Under the pieces are notes generated by a model. It was given only the letters and a program-made list of their open reading frames with translations. It had not been told where the DNA came from and made no database searches. A stretch of 37,523 bases of DNA, taken from IMG/VR virus record IMGVR_UViG_3300025626_000053, positions 1 to 37,523 of that record. One strand, written 5' to 3'. The translations under genes and the position numbers were made by a program. Below are positions 31,773 through 37,523 of this stretch, piece after piece. The DNA comes from a virus. Position 1 is the first letter of the stretch. Each line of letters begins with the position of its first letter.

Positions 31773-31778
31773 ATAATT

Positions 31779-32195
31779 TTACTTTTTCCAGAACTTACCT
31801 TGAATCAACTTTTTACATACTACCAAAGGATTGTAATAAAACTTATACTCCCAATTATATTGAGCATAATCCGTTTCATAAGTTAACCTTGGTGTCCAAG
31901 CTCTTTTCCAGTTGTCTACGATCAAGCCGTCGTGTTCTAATACTGCATGACCACCGCCGGAAGTTGAGATAAAACAAATTTTTACTTTGCGGGTGAATAA
32001 CATCCACAAAAACTTCAACCGTGATTGCCCAGCTAATAACCATGCTACTGTCAACGCATAATCTTCGCAGTCGCCTTGATCTTTTTCTTGAGTGACATCC
32101 AGAACGCGCCAATAGTCTGCGGCATTATACTGTTCTTTGTCAAACTCATACTCAAATAAACCGTTTACTTTTTCTACCGCTTCGAATTTATTCAT
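31779..32195 (-). CDS. Transglutaminase-like cysteine protease family protein
   Basis: 138 residues with the catalytic pattern of the bacterial transglutaminase-like cysteine peptidases: Cys43 in QGDCEDYAL, His83 in GGGHAVLEH, Asp94 in LIVDNW. Length and order fit a single small domain without a signal peptide. Related proteins are common in marine myoviruses and are of unknown target. Possible roles are processing of a virion protein or modification of host proteins. The start overlaps the stop of the small basic gene upstream. Confidence 0.8.
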   Translation of the reverse strand: MNKFEAVEKVNGLFEYEFDKEQYNAADYWRVLDVTQEKDQGDCEDYALTVAWLLAGQSRLKFLWMLFTRKVKICFISTSGGGHAVLEHDGLIVDNWKRAWTPRLTYETDYAQYNWEYKFYYNPLVVCKKLIQGKFWKK

Positions 32196-32338
32196 TACTT
32201 TCCTTGACCTCTATATTTTTTATAGTTTGCTTTTTTTCTCTTGTTCAAAGAAGACTTTTTGAAGTGCCCTCGTCCTATTGATGTACCTTTCGGTTTGTGA
32301 TCGACTTTGGTAGATCCTGATGATAGTGATTTTGCCAT
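32195..32338 (-). CDS. Small basic conserved phage protein (47 aa)
   Basis: 47 residues from the ATG at 32338, with AGGAG 7 nt upstream. It is very basic and Ser/Gly/Lys-rich: MAKSLSSGSTKVDHKPKGTS at the start, KKYRGQGK at the end. I recall near-identical small proteins across marine T4-like phages. Composition suggests nucleic-acid or ribosome binding; no function known. Its stop overlaps the next ATG (TAATG). Confidence 0.75.
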   Translation of the reverse strand: MAKSLSSGSTKVDHKPKGTSIGRGHFKKSSLNKRKKANYKKYRGQGK

Positions 32339-32365
32339 AATACTCTCCTAACTTTAAAAATGGAA

Positions 32366-32425
32366 CCAGTTTTTTCTGGGCGCTGGGGGTCTTCTTTCGG
32401 TGGATAAGAAGACACTGAAAACTGG
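32366..32425. other. Nested inverted repeats / structured intergenic hairpin
   Basis: Outer arms CCAGTTTT (32366-32373) and AAAACTGG (32418-32425) enclose inner arms GTCTTCTT (32389-32396) and AAGAAGAC (32406-32413) around a 9-nt loop. A small third element CCAG-TTTTTT-CTGG overlaps the outer left arm, so two alternative folds compete. On the minus strand a T-rich tail (CCATTTTT) follows. It could be a terminator or processing site after the nuclease gene, or a small structured RNA. Confidence 0.6.
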
Positions 32426-32441
32426 CAAAAAACCCCGAAAC

Positions 32442-33107
32442 TTATGCGATAGTATTCTCGTACAAGTCTCTTAATCTTATAAACTCACCTATATAGTCAT
32501 CGCGTTTTTTTACAAACACTTGTGCATCTTTCTCACCATCAACCGCAATTATAACCACAAGTCTATTTATAGGGATTCCTGTCAGTTCTTCATACATAAC
32601 AGAATATGCTGAACACTGAACGAAATAATTCTGAATCCACTCTTCCTTCTTAATCTTCTTGGAAGTCTTGAAATCAATCACCGATAACTTTGAGCCAAAC
32701 TCGGCAATACAGTCAACTGTTCCTGCAGATCTCAAGTGATGAGAATACAAAGGTGCTTCTAACGCATGCACTTTACCTACGTGCTTGTCAAGCGTACTCT
32801 TCAAAGCAGAAAACATCAAGTTATCCATAGGCTGCTTGGTTTCCACCAGATCATTGTTCAAATAATCTTCGCAGAGTTTGTGAACGCGAGTTCCACGCGC
32901 AGAAGCTTGCCCTGAGATTTTATTTGCTTCAGCTTCGCCTACACGTTTTCTCCACGCAAGAATAGAATCCTTGCTGAGTTGCCCTGTGATTGTAGTCACG
33001 GAAGGATATGCGTTACCGTTAGGCACCGCATACAACCGGCTTCCGTTAACGTTCTTTCTTTTCAGGGTAGGCAGTTCCTGCGCCATATTTAAGTGTTCAA
33101 AGTTCAT
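32442..33107 (-). CDS. PD-(D/E)XK nuclease (RecB-like exonuclease)
   Basis: 221 residues. Nuclease residues are visible: GTVDCIAEFGSK (Asp132), VIDFKTSK (Asp145, Lys147) and the following QCSAYSVMY (Gln165, Tyr168), the RecB-type G-x-D...D-x-K...Q-x(2)-Y order. The upstream helix RGTRVHKLCEDYL is also typical. There is no four-cysteine cluster, so it is not Cas4-like. Similar genes are found near phoH in cyanophages. Likely role: DNA degradation or recombination. Its ATG overlaps the preceding stop as ATGA. Confidence 0.85.
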   Translation of the reverse strand: MNFEHLNMAQELPTLKRKNVNGSRLYAVPNGNAYPSVTTITGQLSKDSILAWRKRVGEAEANKISGQASARGTRVHKLCEDYLNNDLVETKQPMDNLMFSALKSTLDKHVGKVHALEAPLYSHHLRSAGTVDCIAEFGSKLSVIDFKTSKKIKKEEWIQNYFVQCSAYSVMYEELTGIPINRLVVIIAVDGEKDAQVFVKKRDDYIGEFIRLRDLYENTIA

Positions 33108-33883
33108 AATTTAAAATACACCGTTACGTAGTTTTTATCGTCTGCATCAACCCCTAATGATACATGATGAATGGGGTAAATGTCAAGTTTTTCTAAGCGA
33201 TTCTTCAAATTCTTTTTACTCCACGCAGTAAGCTCCGGTTCCAAGTCAGAGAGCATAAACTCCTCGTGAAATTTTATATCCACCGCAGTGCGAGAGGTGA
33301 TATCATCAGTTACGAAGTATGTGCCTAAGAAAGTATTTTTGCCCAGATTCGTTATTTTATCCAGAACAACCTTAGGCACATACTTCACATTTGCCATATG
33401 CATTGCTAACTGAATATTTTTAGGATTAGGATAAAGCAAAGACTCATAAGATGTTCTCTTTACACCTTCTGGATTTTCAGCATCCCATTTTAGGGAGTCA
33501 ACATTCTTGATCTTGAACTTGAGATTGTTGTATGCTCTTTCATATTCACTTTTTCCGATATGCGTCTCGGTGTATATCCTGTAGTTATTTTTGTCGCCAT
33601 TTTTTTCCAAGCAAACCCCAATGTTTTTGCTACTATAATACATTTTGGTCATAGTGTACTTGAGAGACTGATCTATATTAAACTTACGTGCGAGGTTCCA
33701 CAACCCCTCTGCAGAAATTCGATGTGACGGAATATAAGTCAACACCCTTTCGGAGTTAATTTTGGTTTCTTTGATTTTTACTGATTGGTCTACGTGCCGA
33801 ACGGAGTAGTTTTTCATCAGTTCGCAAAAAGAAAGAACAGCAGGGTCATCCGAGACAACCCTGCTTAATGATATATTTTCCAT
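33104..33883 (-). CDS. Unknown protein between PhoH and nuclease genes
   Basis: 259 residues, not recognised. Mixed alpha/beta, no signal peptide or membrane helix. Distinct segments are HRISAEGLWNLARKFNI, a Lys/Asn-rich middle (NLKFKIKNVDSLKWDAENPE) and the C-terminal strand pair PIHHVSLGVDADDKNYVTVY. It overlaps the nuclease start by 4 nt and follows PhoH by 1 nt, suggesting a joint role in DNA or RNA metabolism. It also contains a sigma70-like promoter near its 3' end. Confidence 0.75.
   Translation of the reverse strand: MENISLSRVVSDDPAVLSFCELMKNYSVRHVDQSVKIKETKINSERVLTYIPSHRISAEGLWNLARKFNIDQSLKYTMTKMYYSSKNIGVCLEKNGDKNNYRIYTETHIGKSEYERAYNNLKFKIKNVDSLKWDAENPEGVKRTSYESLLYPNPKNIQLAMHMANVKYVPKVVLDKITNLGKNTFLGTYFVTDDITSRTAVDIKFHEEFMLSDLEPELTAWSKKNLKNRLEKLDIYPIHHVSLGVDADDKNYVTVYFKL
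33157..33186 (-). promoter_or_regulatory. Sigma70-like early promoter for the nuclease gene
   Basis: Minus-strand TTGACA (33181-33186), 18-nt spacer, TATCAT (33157-33162; five of six match TATAAT). Expected start is about 45 nt before the nuclease ATG. It is located inside the preceding coding region. Confidence 0.5.
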
Positions 33884-33884
33884 A

Positions 33885-34649
33885 CTATGCTACCTGTTTA
33901 GGTATCCTTGATATTTTTTCAATTTCATATACAGCATCTTCATGCTGAAGTTTTGCTAATATATAGTCACGTACCAATGAACTTCTCACAATATCTTCAG
34001 CGGTAAACTCTATCTTTGTAAATGCGCCCATATGGTACGCAATCTCAAAGAACTTATTTATACCACTAACATCGTTCTTCTTTTTGTTTAAGTCTGTTTG
34101 TCTGTAGTCACCACACCATATAATTTTTGACTGGTGGCCTACTCGCGTCATGACGGTATCGATTTCTTCAAATGTCATATTCTGCATCTCATCAACAATG
34201 ATGATTGCATCGTCAAAACTCATTCCTCTAATAAACGAAGTTGATATAAACTCAACTACACCCTGCTCTTCCAGAACACTCCATGCGTCTTTCCTTCCGA
34301 ACAAGTTTTCGCATATCTGCACATACGGCTGAGAAAACACACTCATCTTCTCGGAGACATCGCCGGGGAGGTGCCCCATATCTCTTGACTGTACCGAAGA
34401 TCTAACAATGACGATCTTTTCGAAAGAGCTGCCTTTATCTAGTACCTCCTCTAGTGCTTTATAGAATGCGATAAATGTTTTTCCTGTTCCTGCAACACCA
34501 TGAAGTGCTATAAAGTAATCACCTTGCCGATAAGAATCAAAAAACTTTCTTTGATTGTCGGTAAGTGGTTCAATAACATCCATATGATCCAGTTTTATAC
34601 AGGATTTTTTTCTCGTAGTCGTTTCTCCGTTTTTAGCTTTTCTTGACAT
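33885..34649 (-). CDS. phoH: PhoH-like ATPase
   Basis: 254 residues from the ATG at 34649 (GGAAGG 6 nt upstream; a longer in-frame reading has no ribosome site). Walker A GVAGTGKT at 51-58 and Walker B IIIVDE at 149-154 followed by MQNMT are typical of PhoH, as are LTDNQRKFF before the P-loop and IVRSSVQSRDMGHLPGD after it. PhoH ATPases are widespread in marine phages; their substrate is unclear, probably RNA-related. Confidence 0.95.
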   Translation of the reverse strand: MSRKAKNGETTTRKKSCIKLDHMDVIEPLTDNQRKFFDSYRQGDYFIALHGVAGTGKTFIAFYKALEEVLDKGSSFEKIVIVRSSVQSRDMGHLPGDVSEKMSVFSQPYVQICENLFGRKDAWSVLEEQGVVEFISTSFIRGMSFDDAIIIVDEMQNMTFEEIDTVMTRVGHQSKIIWCGDYRQTDLNKKKNDVSGINKFFEIAYHMGAFTKIEFTAEDIVRSSLVRDYILAKLQHEDAVYEIEKISRIPKQVA

Positions 34650-34683
34650 ATAGTACCTTCCTTGATTAATTGAAGATACCCCA

Positions 34684-34920
34684 TCAGAATGTGTTAATGT
34701 TCCCCAAAGGGTGGGCTTCTTTTGCTTTATGCAAAACTTCACGAAATCCATTATCAGGTTTTACCAGCCCGAGCCTTACGGGGTCACCAATCGACGGGGC
34801 CCCTAACATCACAGACTCATATTCGGGATTTGCGGCTAACCACTCCTCCCGCTCACTAATCTTCATTCTCATTTCAATGACTTCACGCGATTCTTTGTGT
34901 CGAAAGTTATACGTTGGCAT
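34684..34920 (-). CDS. Small conserved phage protein (FmdB-like start without cysteines)
   Basis: 78 residues from the ATG at 34920, with AGGAG 7 nt upstream. The start MPTYNFRHKESREVIEMRMK recalls the N-terminal strands of FmdB-type zinc ribbons but has no cysteines. It continues ISEREEWLAANPEYESV and ends in a helix and GNINTF. I recall this family in cyanophages under no assigned function. It overlaps the preceding gene by 14 nt. Confidence 0.7.
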   Translation of the reverse strand: MPTYNFRHKESREVIEMRMKISEREEWLAANPEYESVMLGAPSIGDPVRLGLVKPDNGFREVLHKAKEAHPLGNINTF

Positions 34921-35503
34921 AAGATACTCCTGATTGAAACCATTCAGGCGCGCCACGCTTCTTCCAAGACGCCAAATGTGTTTTAAATTTGTTATAGTAG
35001 TTGCGATAAGACGCCAGAGATGTCTCTAATACGCACTCCTCGGGCATCGCAGGCGTCGGGGCAGTAAATGGAGCATCCGCAATGTTGTTTGGGGGTGTGG
35101 ATAGCCGTTCTACGAGCCCAATTTCGAGGCATTTGTGCGTTTTGCCGTATCGAAACGTGTATTCTTGGCACAATTCCACCAATAATGAGTGTAACCAAGC
35201 GTAATTTTGCTTGCTGAGACGCACCCAGACGGCGCTGGGGTGGTTTATGTGCGTAGCCAAGTATAATGTACCCTCTCTATCGTCAGGAAGCTTCCAGTGT
35301 TTCTTAGTGCGCTCCTCACCGGACTTTAAATAGACTTGTTTGCCGCTTTTATCCAGCGCAGGCACCATGACCATCTGCCCGTCAGCAAATCTATGCGCAG
35401 AAGACAATAACTGGCAGTACTCCAGTATCATTTTGACACAATGACTGTCATTATGAGCTTGCGCACACGGTTTAGGGTTTTCCGATAAATAAAATACGTT
35501 CAT
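34907..35503 (-). CDS. Conserved phage protein of unknown function
   Basis: 198 residues. The sequence starts MNVFYLSENPKPCAQAHNDS and has HCVKMILEYCQLLSSAH, HINHPSAVWVRLSKQNYAWL, YRYGKTHK-like (FRYGKTHKC), FTAPTPAMPEE and SYRNYYNKFK. These motifs are familiar from cyanophage/pelagiphage hypothetical proteins; the conserved His, Asn and Trp suggest an enzyme, but I cannot name it. CAGGAG precedes the ATG, which overlaps the HAD gene stop as ATGA. An early promoter lies about 60 nt upstream. Confidence 0.75.
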   Translation of the reverse strand: MNVFYLSENPKPCAQAHNDSHCVKMILEYCQLLSSAHRFADGQMVMVPALDKSGKQVYLKSGEERTKKHWKLPDDREGTLYLATHINHPSAVWVRLSKQNYAWLHSLLVELCQEYTFRYGKTHKCLEIGLVERLSTPPNNIADAPFTAPTPAMPEECVLETSLASYRNYYNKFKTHLASWKKRGAPEWFQSGVSYANV

Positions 35504-36120
35504 ATTTCTCCTGTTACATACTTATATATGTCTTTCCAATTTCCAAATTTCGCAATAGATCCATTATACTCCACATTATAGGAATGGTCAAGCAAAATAC
35601 TGGATAATCCAAGTGCACTTCCGAGTTCTGCATTTTCTATCTTGTCCTCAATCCAGAAACAGCCGGTATCTCTGTATGGTTCAAGTGCATCATCTTTATC
35701 AGCACCACAATCAAGACACACAATTTTCTCAAAGACGGTTGGACCGAATAACAAATCCAAGTTTCGCTTCCGTAGTCTTGCACCATCCGGATCCGTAGAT
35801 AATGATGTGATAACATGGAAGACATACCCGTGTTCTTCGTGTAACTTGCGAACATACTTAATAGCATCCCGCAGAGGGCTCAACGTCTCAATCGCTGCAG
35901 ATTCGTTAAAGTACTTGATGAGCTGCTGCCCTACCGCCTTAGTGAGTTTATACCCATCCTTGGAGTAAGCAGACTGCGTTTTGGCAAATCGCTCAGCCAC
36001 ATTGTACGCGGTTTCATCAACAACACAATATCCATTGCGAATCATCCACGAAGTAAACTTGGCTTCCCAGTCAACTAAGACACCATCACAATCTGTCAGT
36101 ATCACTTTGTCTCTTATCAT
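35500..36120 (-). CDS. HAD-superfamily phosphatase (nucleotidase-like)
   Basis: 206 residues from the ATG at 36120 (GAGGA upstream; the upstream TTG is part of that site). HAD motif I is ILTDCDGVLVDW (Asp10, Asp12), motif II a Thr/Ser in HVITSLST, motif III a Lys in the FEKIVCLDCGADKDD region, and motif IV the acidic pair in WIEDKIENAE. Such small phage HAD proteins often act as 5'(3')-deoxyribonucleotidases or polynucleotide phosphatases. The substrate cannot be told from sequence alone. Confidence 0.82.
   Translation of the reverse strand: MIRDKVILTDCDGVLVDWEAKFTSWMIRNGYCVVDETAYNVAERFAKTQSAYSKDGYKLTKAVGQQLIKYFNESAAIETLSPLRDAIKYVRKLHEEHGYVFHVITSLSTDPDGARLRKRNLDLLFGPTVFEKIVCLDCGADKDDALEPYRDTGCFWIEDKIENAELGSALGLSSILLDHSYNVEYNGSIAKFGNWKDIYKYVTGEI
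35563..35591 (-). promoter_or_regulatory. Sigma70-type early promoter
   Basis: Minus-strand TTGACC (35586-35591), 17-nt spacer, perfect TATAAT (35563-35568), inside the HAD gene and about 60 nt before the ATG at 35503. Confidence 0.65.
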
Positions 36121-36121
36121 T

Positions 36122-36289
36122 TTATTCCTCAATCAAATCTGTATACTCGTCTAGTATATCAGATAATTCGCATAATGTAAAGACAGAAATTTTACCTTGT
36201 CTCCACGCATCCTCTATAGCGCTGTACACCTTTAGAGTCTTAGCAACTTTTTCCTCATAAGACATCACATCTTCTTTTGCAAAACTCAT
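36122..36289 (-). CDS. Small protein (55 aa), unknown
   Basis: 55-residue ORF from the ATG at 36289, overlapping the upstream stop (ATGA) and preceded by GGAGG about 10 nt away. Helical and acidic: it starts MSFAKEDVMSYEEKVAKTLK and ends DILDEYTDLIEE. It fills the gap before the HAD gene and contains that gene's promoter. Confidence 0.65.
   Translation of the reverse strand: MSFAKEDVMSYEEKVAKTLKVYSAIEDAWRQGKISVFTLCELSDILDEYTDLIEE
36153..36181 (-). promoter_or_regulatory. Sigma70-like early promoter for the HAD gene
   Basis: Minus-strand TTTACA (36176-36181), 17-nt spacer, TATACT (36153-36158): five of six matches in both boxes, about 30 nt before the HAD ATG at 36120. Confidence 0.55.
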
Positions 36290-36483
36290 CGAAACGCATC
36301 CTCCGTTTTAACAAACACAACATAGTCGGTGTTATGAAGAGGAAATCCTTTGTCATCATGCACCACGGTAGCAACGGCAAACCCATCGTCAAAAACCTCT
36401 TCGACAAAACCGGTTTTGCGTTTACCCATACGCTCAAAATTGACATAAGAACCATTCAGGTATGCTTTAGGGTTATCGCTCAT
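36286..36483 (-). CDS. Small protein (65 aa), unknown
   Basis: 65 residues, unrecognised, with a beta-rich, SH3-like look: the start MSDNPKAYLNGSYVNFERMG, then TGFVEEVFDDGFAVATVV and DYVVFVKTEDAFR. Overlaps both neighbours by ATGA junctions. Such small early genes are typically accessory host-takeover factors. Confidence 0.6.
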   Translation of the reverse strand: MSDNPKAYLNGSYVNFERMGKRKTGFVEEVFDDGFAVATVVHDDKGFPLHNTDYVVFVKTEDAFR

Positions 36484-36641
36484 GTATTATCTCCATCAGT
36501 ATATTTTACATCATTTTTGTTAAAACGGTTTAAGCGTTCTTGCTTACGTTCTCGCTCACGTTCTTCCAGAGCAAATGCTAGTGCCCATAGAAAAATCATC
36601 GCACCAAGTACACCCATTGATATTGCCAAAAAGGTATCCAT
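36480..36641 (-). CDS. Small membrane protein (53 aa)
   Basis: 53-residue ORF from the ATG at 36641: one N-terminal membrane helix (about 4-25, beginning FLAISMGVLGAMIFLWALAF) and a highly charged cytoplasmic tail (EERERERKQERLNRF). It starts 1 nt after the preceding stop and ends in an ATGA overlap. Function unknown. Confidence 0.65.
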   Translation of the reverse strand: MDTFLAISMGVLGAMIFLWALAFALEERERERKQERLNRFNKNDVKYTDGDNT

Positions 36642-36642
36642 C

Positions 36643-36882
36643 TTAGTGTCTCACTGCTACTCTTGGCTTCCACCCTTCGATGATGGTTTTAGCCGTCATA
36701 CCGAATCCCATAGCGTCAAGAACACTGCGGATGTATTCGATCTCGTCGGCTTTCGCAAGCCCTGCGTGGTACGCACGAGAGTCGTCAGCCATAGTGAAGA
36801 ACCAGTCGTGAAACTTACATTTCTCGTGAAGAATCTCTAACAATTCGTCTGAAGTTTTACCGCTCAAGTCTAATCGCTCCAT
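36643..36882 (-). CDS. Small protein (79 aa), unknown
   Basis: 79 residues, helical and charged, not recognised. It starts MERLDLSGKTSDELLEILHE, with FHDWFFTMADDSRAYHAGL in the middle and a basic end (GWKPRVAVRH). It is the first gene after a near-consensus sigma70 promoter, so it is probably expressed early. Confidence 0.65.
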   Translation of the reverse strand: MERLDLSGKTSDELLEILHEKCKFHDWFFTMADDSRAYHAGLAKADEIEYIRSVLDAMGFGMTAKTIIEGWKPRVAVRH

Positions 36883-36907
36883 TTCGATTCCTTATTGATT
36901 AAAAACA

Positions 36908-36936
36908 TATTATGACACAAAAAATATGGTTTGTCA
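36908..36936 (-). promoter_or_regulatory. Strong sigma70-type early promoter
   Basis: Minus-strand TTGACA (36931-36936), 17-nt spacer, CATAAT (36908-36913; five of six), in the 64-bp gap before the ATG at 36882. It drives the 36882-to-34649 small-gene series by host polymerase. Confidence 0.75.
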
Positions 36937-36946
36937 ACACTTTTTC

Positions 36947-37132
36947 TTAAATAAACACAATAATAGCAAAGAAAGTTCCAAAGATCAGCATAGATCCCAC
37001 AAAAGAACCGAGGACACCCTGCATGAACGTCTCGTCAAAGTCGTTCTCTGCGTGGTTGAATGTCATTTTCCTGCGGCGATCTTCGGGGATGTACACAGAA
37101 CCCACCTCGTGATTGAGCTTTCTTCTTTCCAT
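36947..37132 (-). CDS. Small tail-anchored membrane protein
   Basis: 61 residues: a polar N-terminus (ERRKLNHEVGSVYIPEDRRR) and a C-terminal membrane helix (about 39-60, GVLGSFVGSMLIFGTFFAII). GGGGA lies 6 nt before the ATG. It is the last gene before the strong sigma70 promoter. Function unknown. Confidence 0.65.
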   Translation of the reverse strand: MERRKLNHEVGSVYIPEDRRRKMTFNHAENDFDETFMQGVLGSFVGSMLIFGTFFAIIVFI

Positions 37133-37141
37133 AATAATCCC

Positions 37142-37523
37142 CTATGCATACCAACTGTTGTAGAATTCTCGTTTGCCATCCCACTGGAAAGCACTGCTAT
37201 AGCTGTTGATCTTGATACCATACTCAGTGATTCGCTTGGTGATTGTCTCTTCACCAATGAAAGCATTGTGAACAGGAACCACGTTCTGCGCCATACCGTG
37301 TGAAATTTCAGTACCCTCAACAGCACGACAAGCGATAGGACGCAACACGACAGTGGCATTGCCTATCTTCTCGACGACCTGAAACGCATCAACGTTGGTC
37401 TGCTCGTAACCCCAAGAAGAGACAAAGATGTCATCAACGATTACACTGTTACGTGCCATCGTGGTTCGCTCTTTCTTCTCTGCAGCACGTTCTGCTTTGT
37501 AAACTCGCTTTGCTTCAAGATCA
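37142..37523 (-). CDS. Phage protein, 5' end cut by the window
   Basis: The frame stays open from the stop at 37142 to the right edge (127 codons seen), so the annotated-looking ATG at 37459 is probably internal. The part upstream is Lys/Glu/Arg-rich (DLEAKRVYKAERAAEKKERT). The domain IVDDIFVSSWGYEQTNVDAF, VVLRPIACRAVE, SHGMAQNVVPV and a C-terminal W-Y-A ending is found in phage and prophage hypothetical proteins of similar layout. Function unknown. Confidence 0.7.
   Translation of the reverse strand, partial: DLEAKRVYKAERAAEKKERTTMARNSVIVDDIFVSSWGYEQTNVDAFQVVEKIGNATVVLRPIACRAVEGTEISHGMAQNVVPVHNAFIGEETITKRITEYGIKINSYSSAFQWDGKREFYNSWYA

Noticed and set aside
32564-32571. TATAAATA inside the nuclease gene
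   Set aside because: Explained by the codons for Pro-Ile-Asn-Arg; no gene start follows at late-promoter distance.
34055-34062. TATAAATA inside phoH
   Set aside because: Explained by Ile-Asn-Lys codons; next start is 170 nt away and coupled to phoH.
1-37523. CRISPR arrays, insertion sequences, homing endonucleases or integrase
   Set aside because: No regularly spaced repeats, transposase-like ORF, inverted terminal repeats or LAGLIDADG/GIY-YIG/HNH patterns were seen in the ORFs I read.

Overview
The window looks like about 37.5 kb of a lytic, marine-type T4-like myovirus genome of moderate to low GC. The baseplate wedge and hub genes follow T4 order (48-53-27-5-25-6-7-8 on the minus strand; 4-(unknown)-54-26-(gp51-position)-tape measure on the plus strand). 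A 33-59-32 replication block follows, then a T4-e-type lysozyme, PhoH, and T4-type late promoters (TATAAATA). DUF4815, the PhoH-exonuclease block and the small conserved ORFs are typical of cyanophage/pelagiphage relatives. The host is probably a proteobacterium rather than a cyanobacterium, because the phage carries a near-canonical proteobacterial-type IscU.

Layout. 1-12344 (minus): tail and baseplate genes DUF4815 (cut by the left edge), gp8, gp7, gp6, gp25, an Hc1 histone-like protein, gp5 without its lysozyme domain, gp27-like hub, gp53 and gp48. 12393-20259 (plus): gp4 nuclease, an unnamed conserved protein, gp54, gp26, a small ORF in the -1 frame, and a 1684-residue tape measure. A hairpin terminator separates this from the convergent gp32. 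20305-22596 (minus): gp32, gp59, gp33 and an unknown protein, with a perfect sigma70 promoter upstream. 22577-24839: a BFD-like Fe-S protein, IscU, a DUF1353 protein and several small membrane proteins. 24843-27539: five consecutive genes whose products have signal peptides, behind one late promoter. 27601-31108: two virion proteins, an EF-hand membrane protein, lysozyme, and another membrane protein. 31165-31772: tRNA-Pro, an orphan tRNA 3' end, a ribbon-helix-helix protein and tRNA-Thr. 31779-37523: a transglutaminase-like protease, a small basic protein, a PD-(D/E)XK nuclease, PhoH, a HAD phosphatase and small early genes with sigma70 promoters; the last gene is cut by the right edge.

How it works together. 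Early host-type promoters (TTGACA-17-TATAAT type) lie on the right and feed replication and host-takeover genes. gp33 is the late coactivator, and eight well-placed TATAAATA boxes precede structural, export and lysis genes, usually 25-38 nt before the start codon. The most interesting signals are these: two overlapping canonical -1 slippery heptamers (AAATTTT and TTTTTTC) at the end of gp26 that fuse it in frame to the next ORF just before the tape measure, like lambda G/GT; the late-transcribed cassette of exported proteins; the phage IscU/BFD pair; a gp7 whose T4-like core is split by beta repeats; and a gp32 leader resembling an autoregulatory operator.
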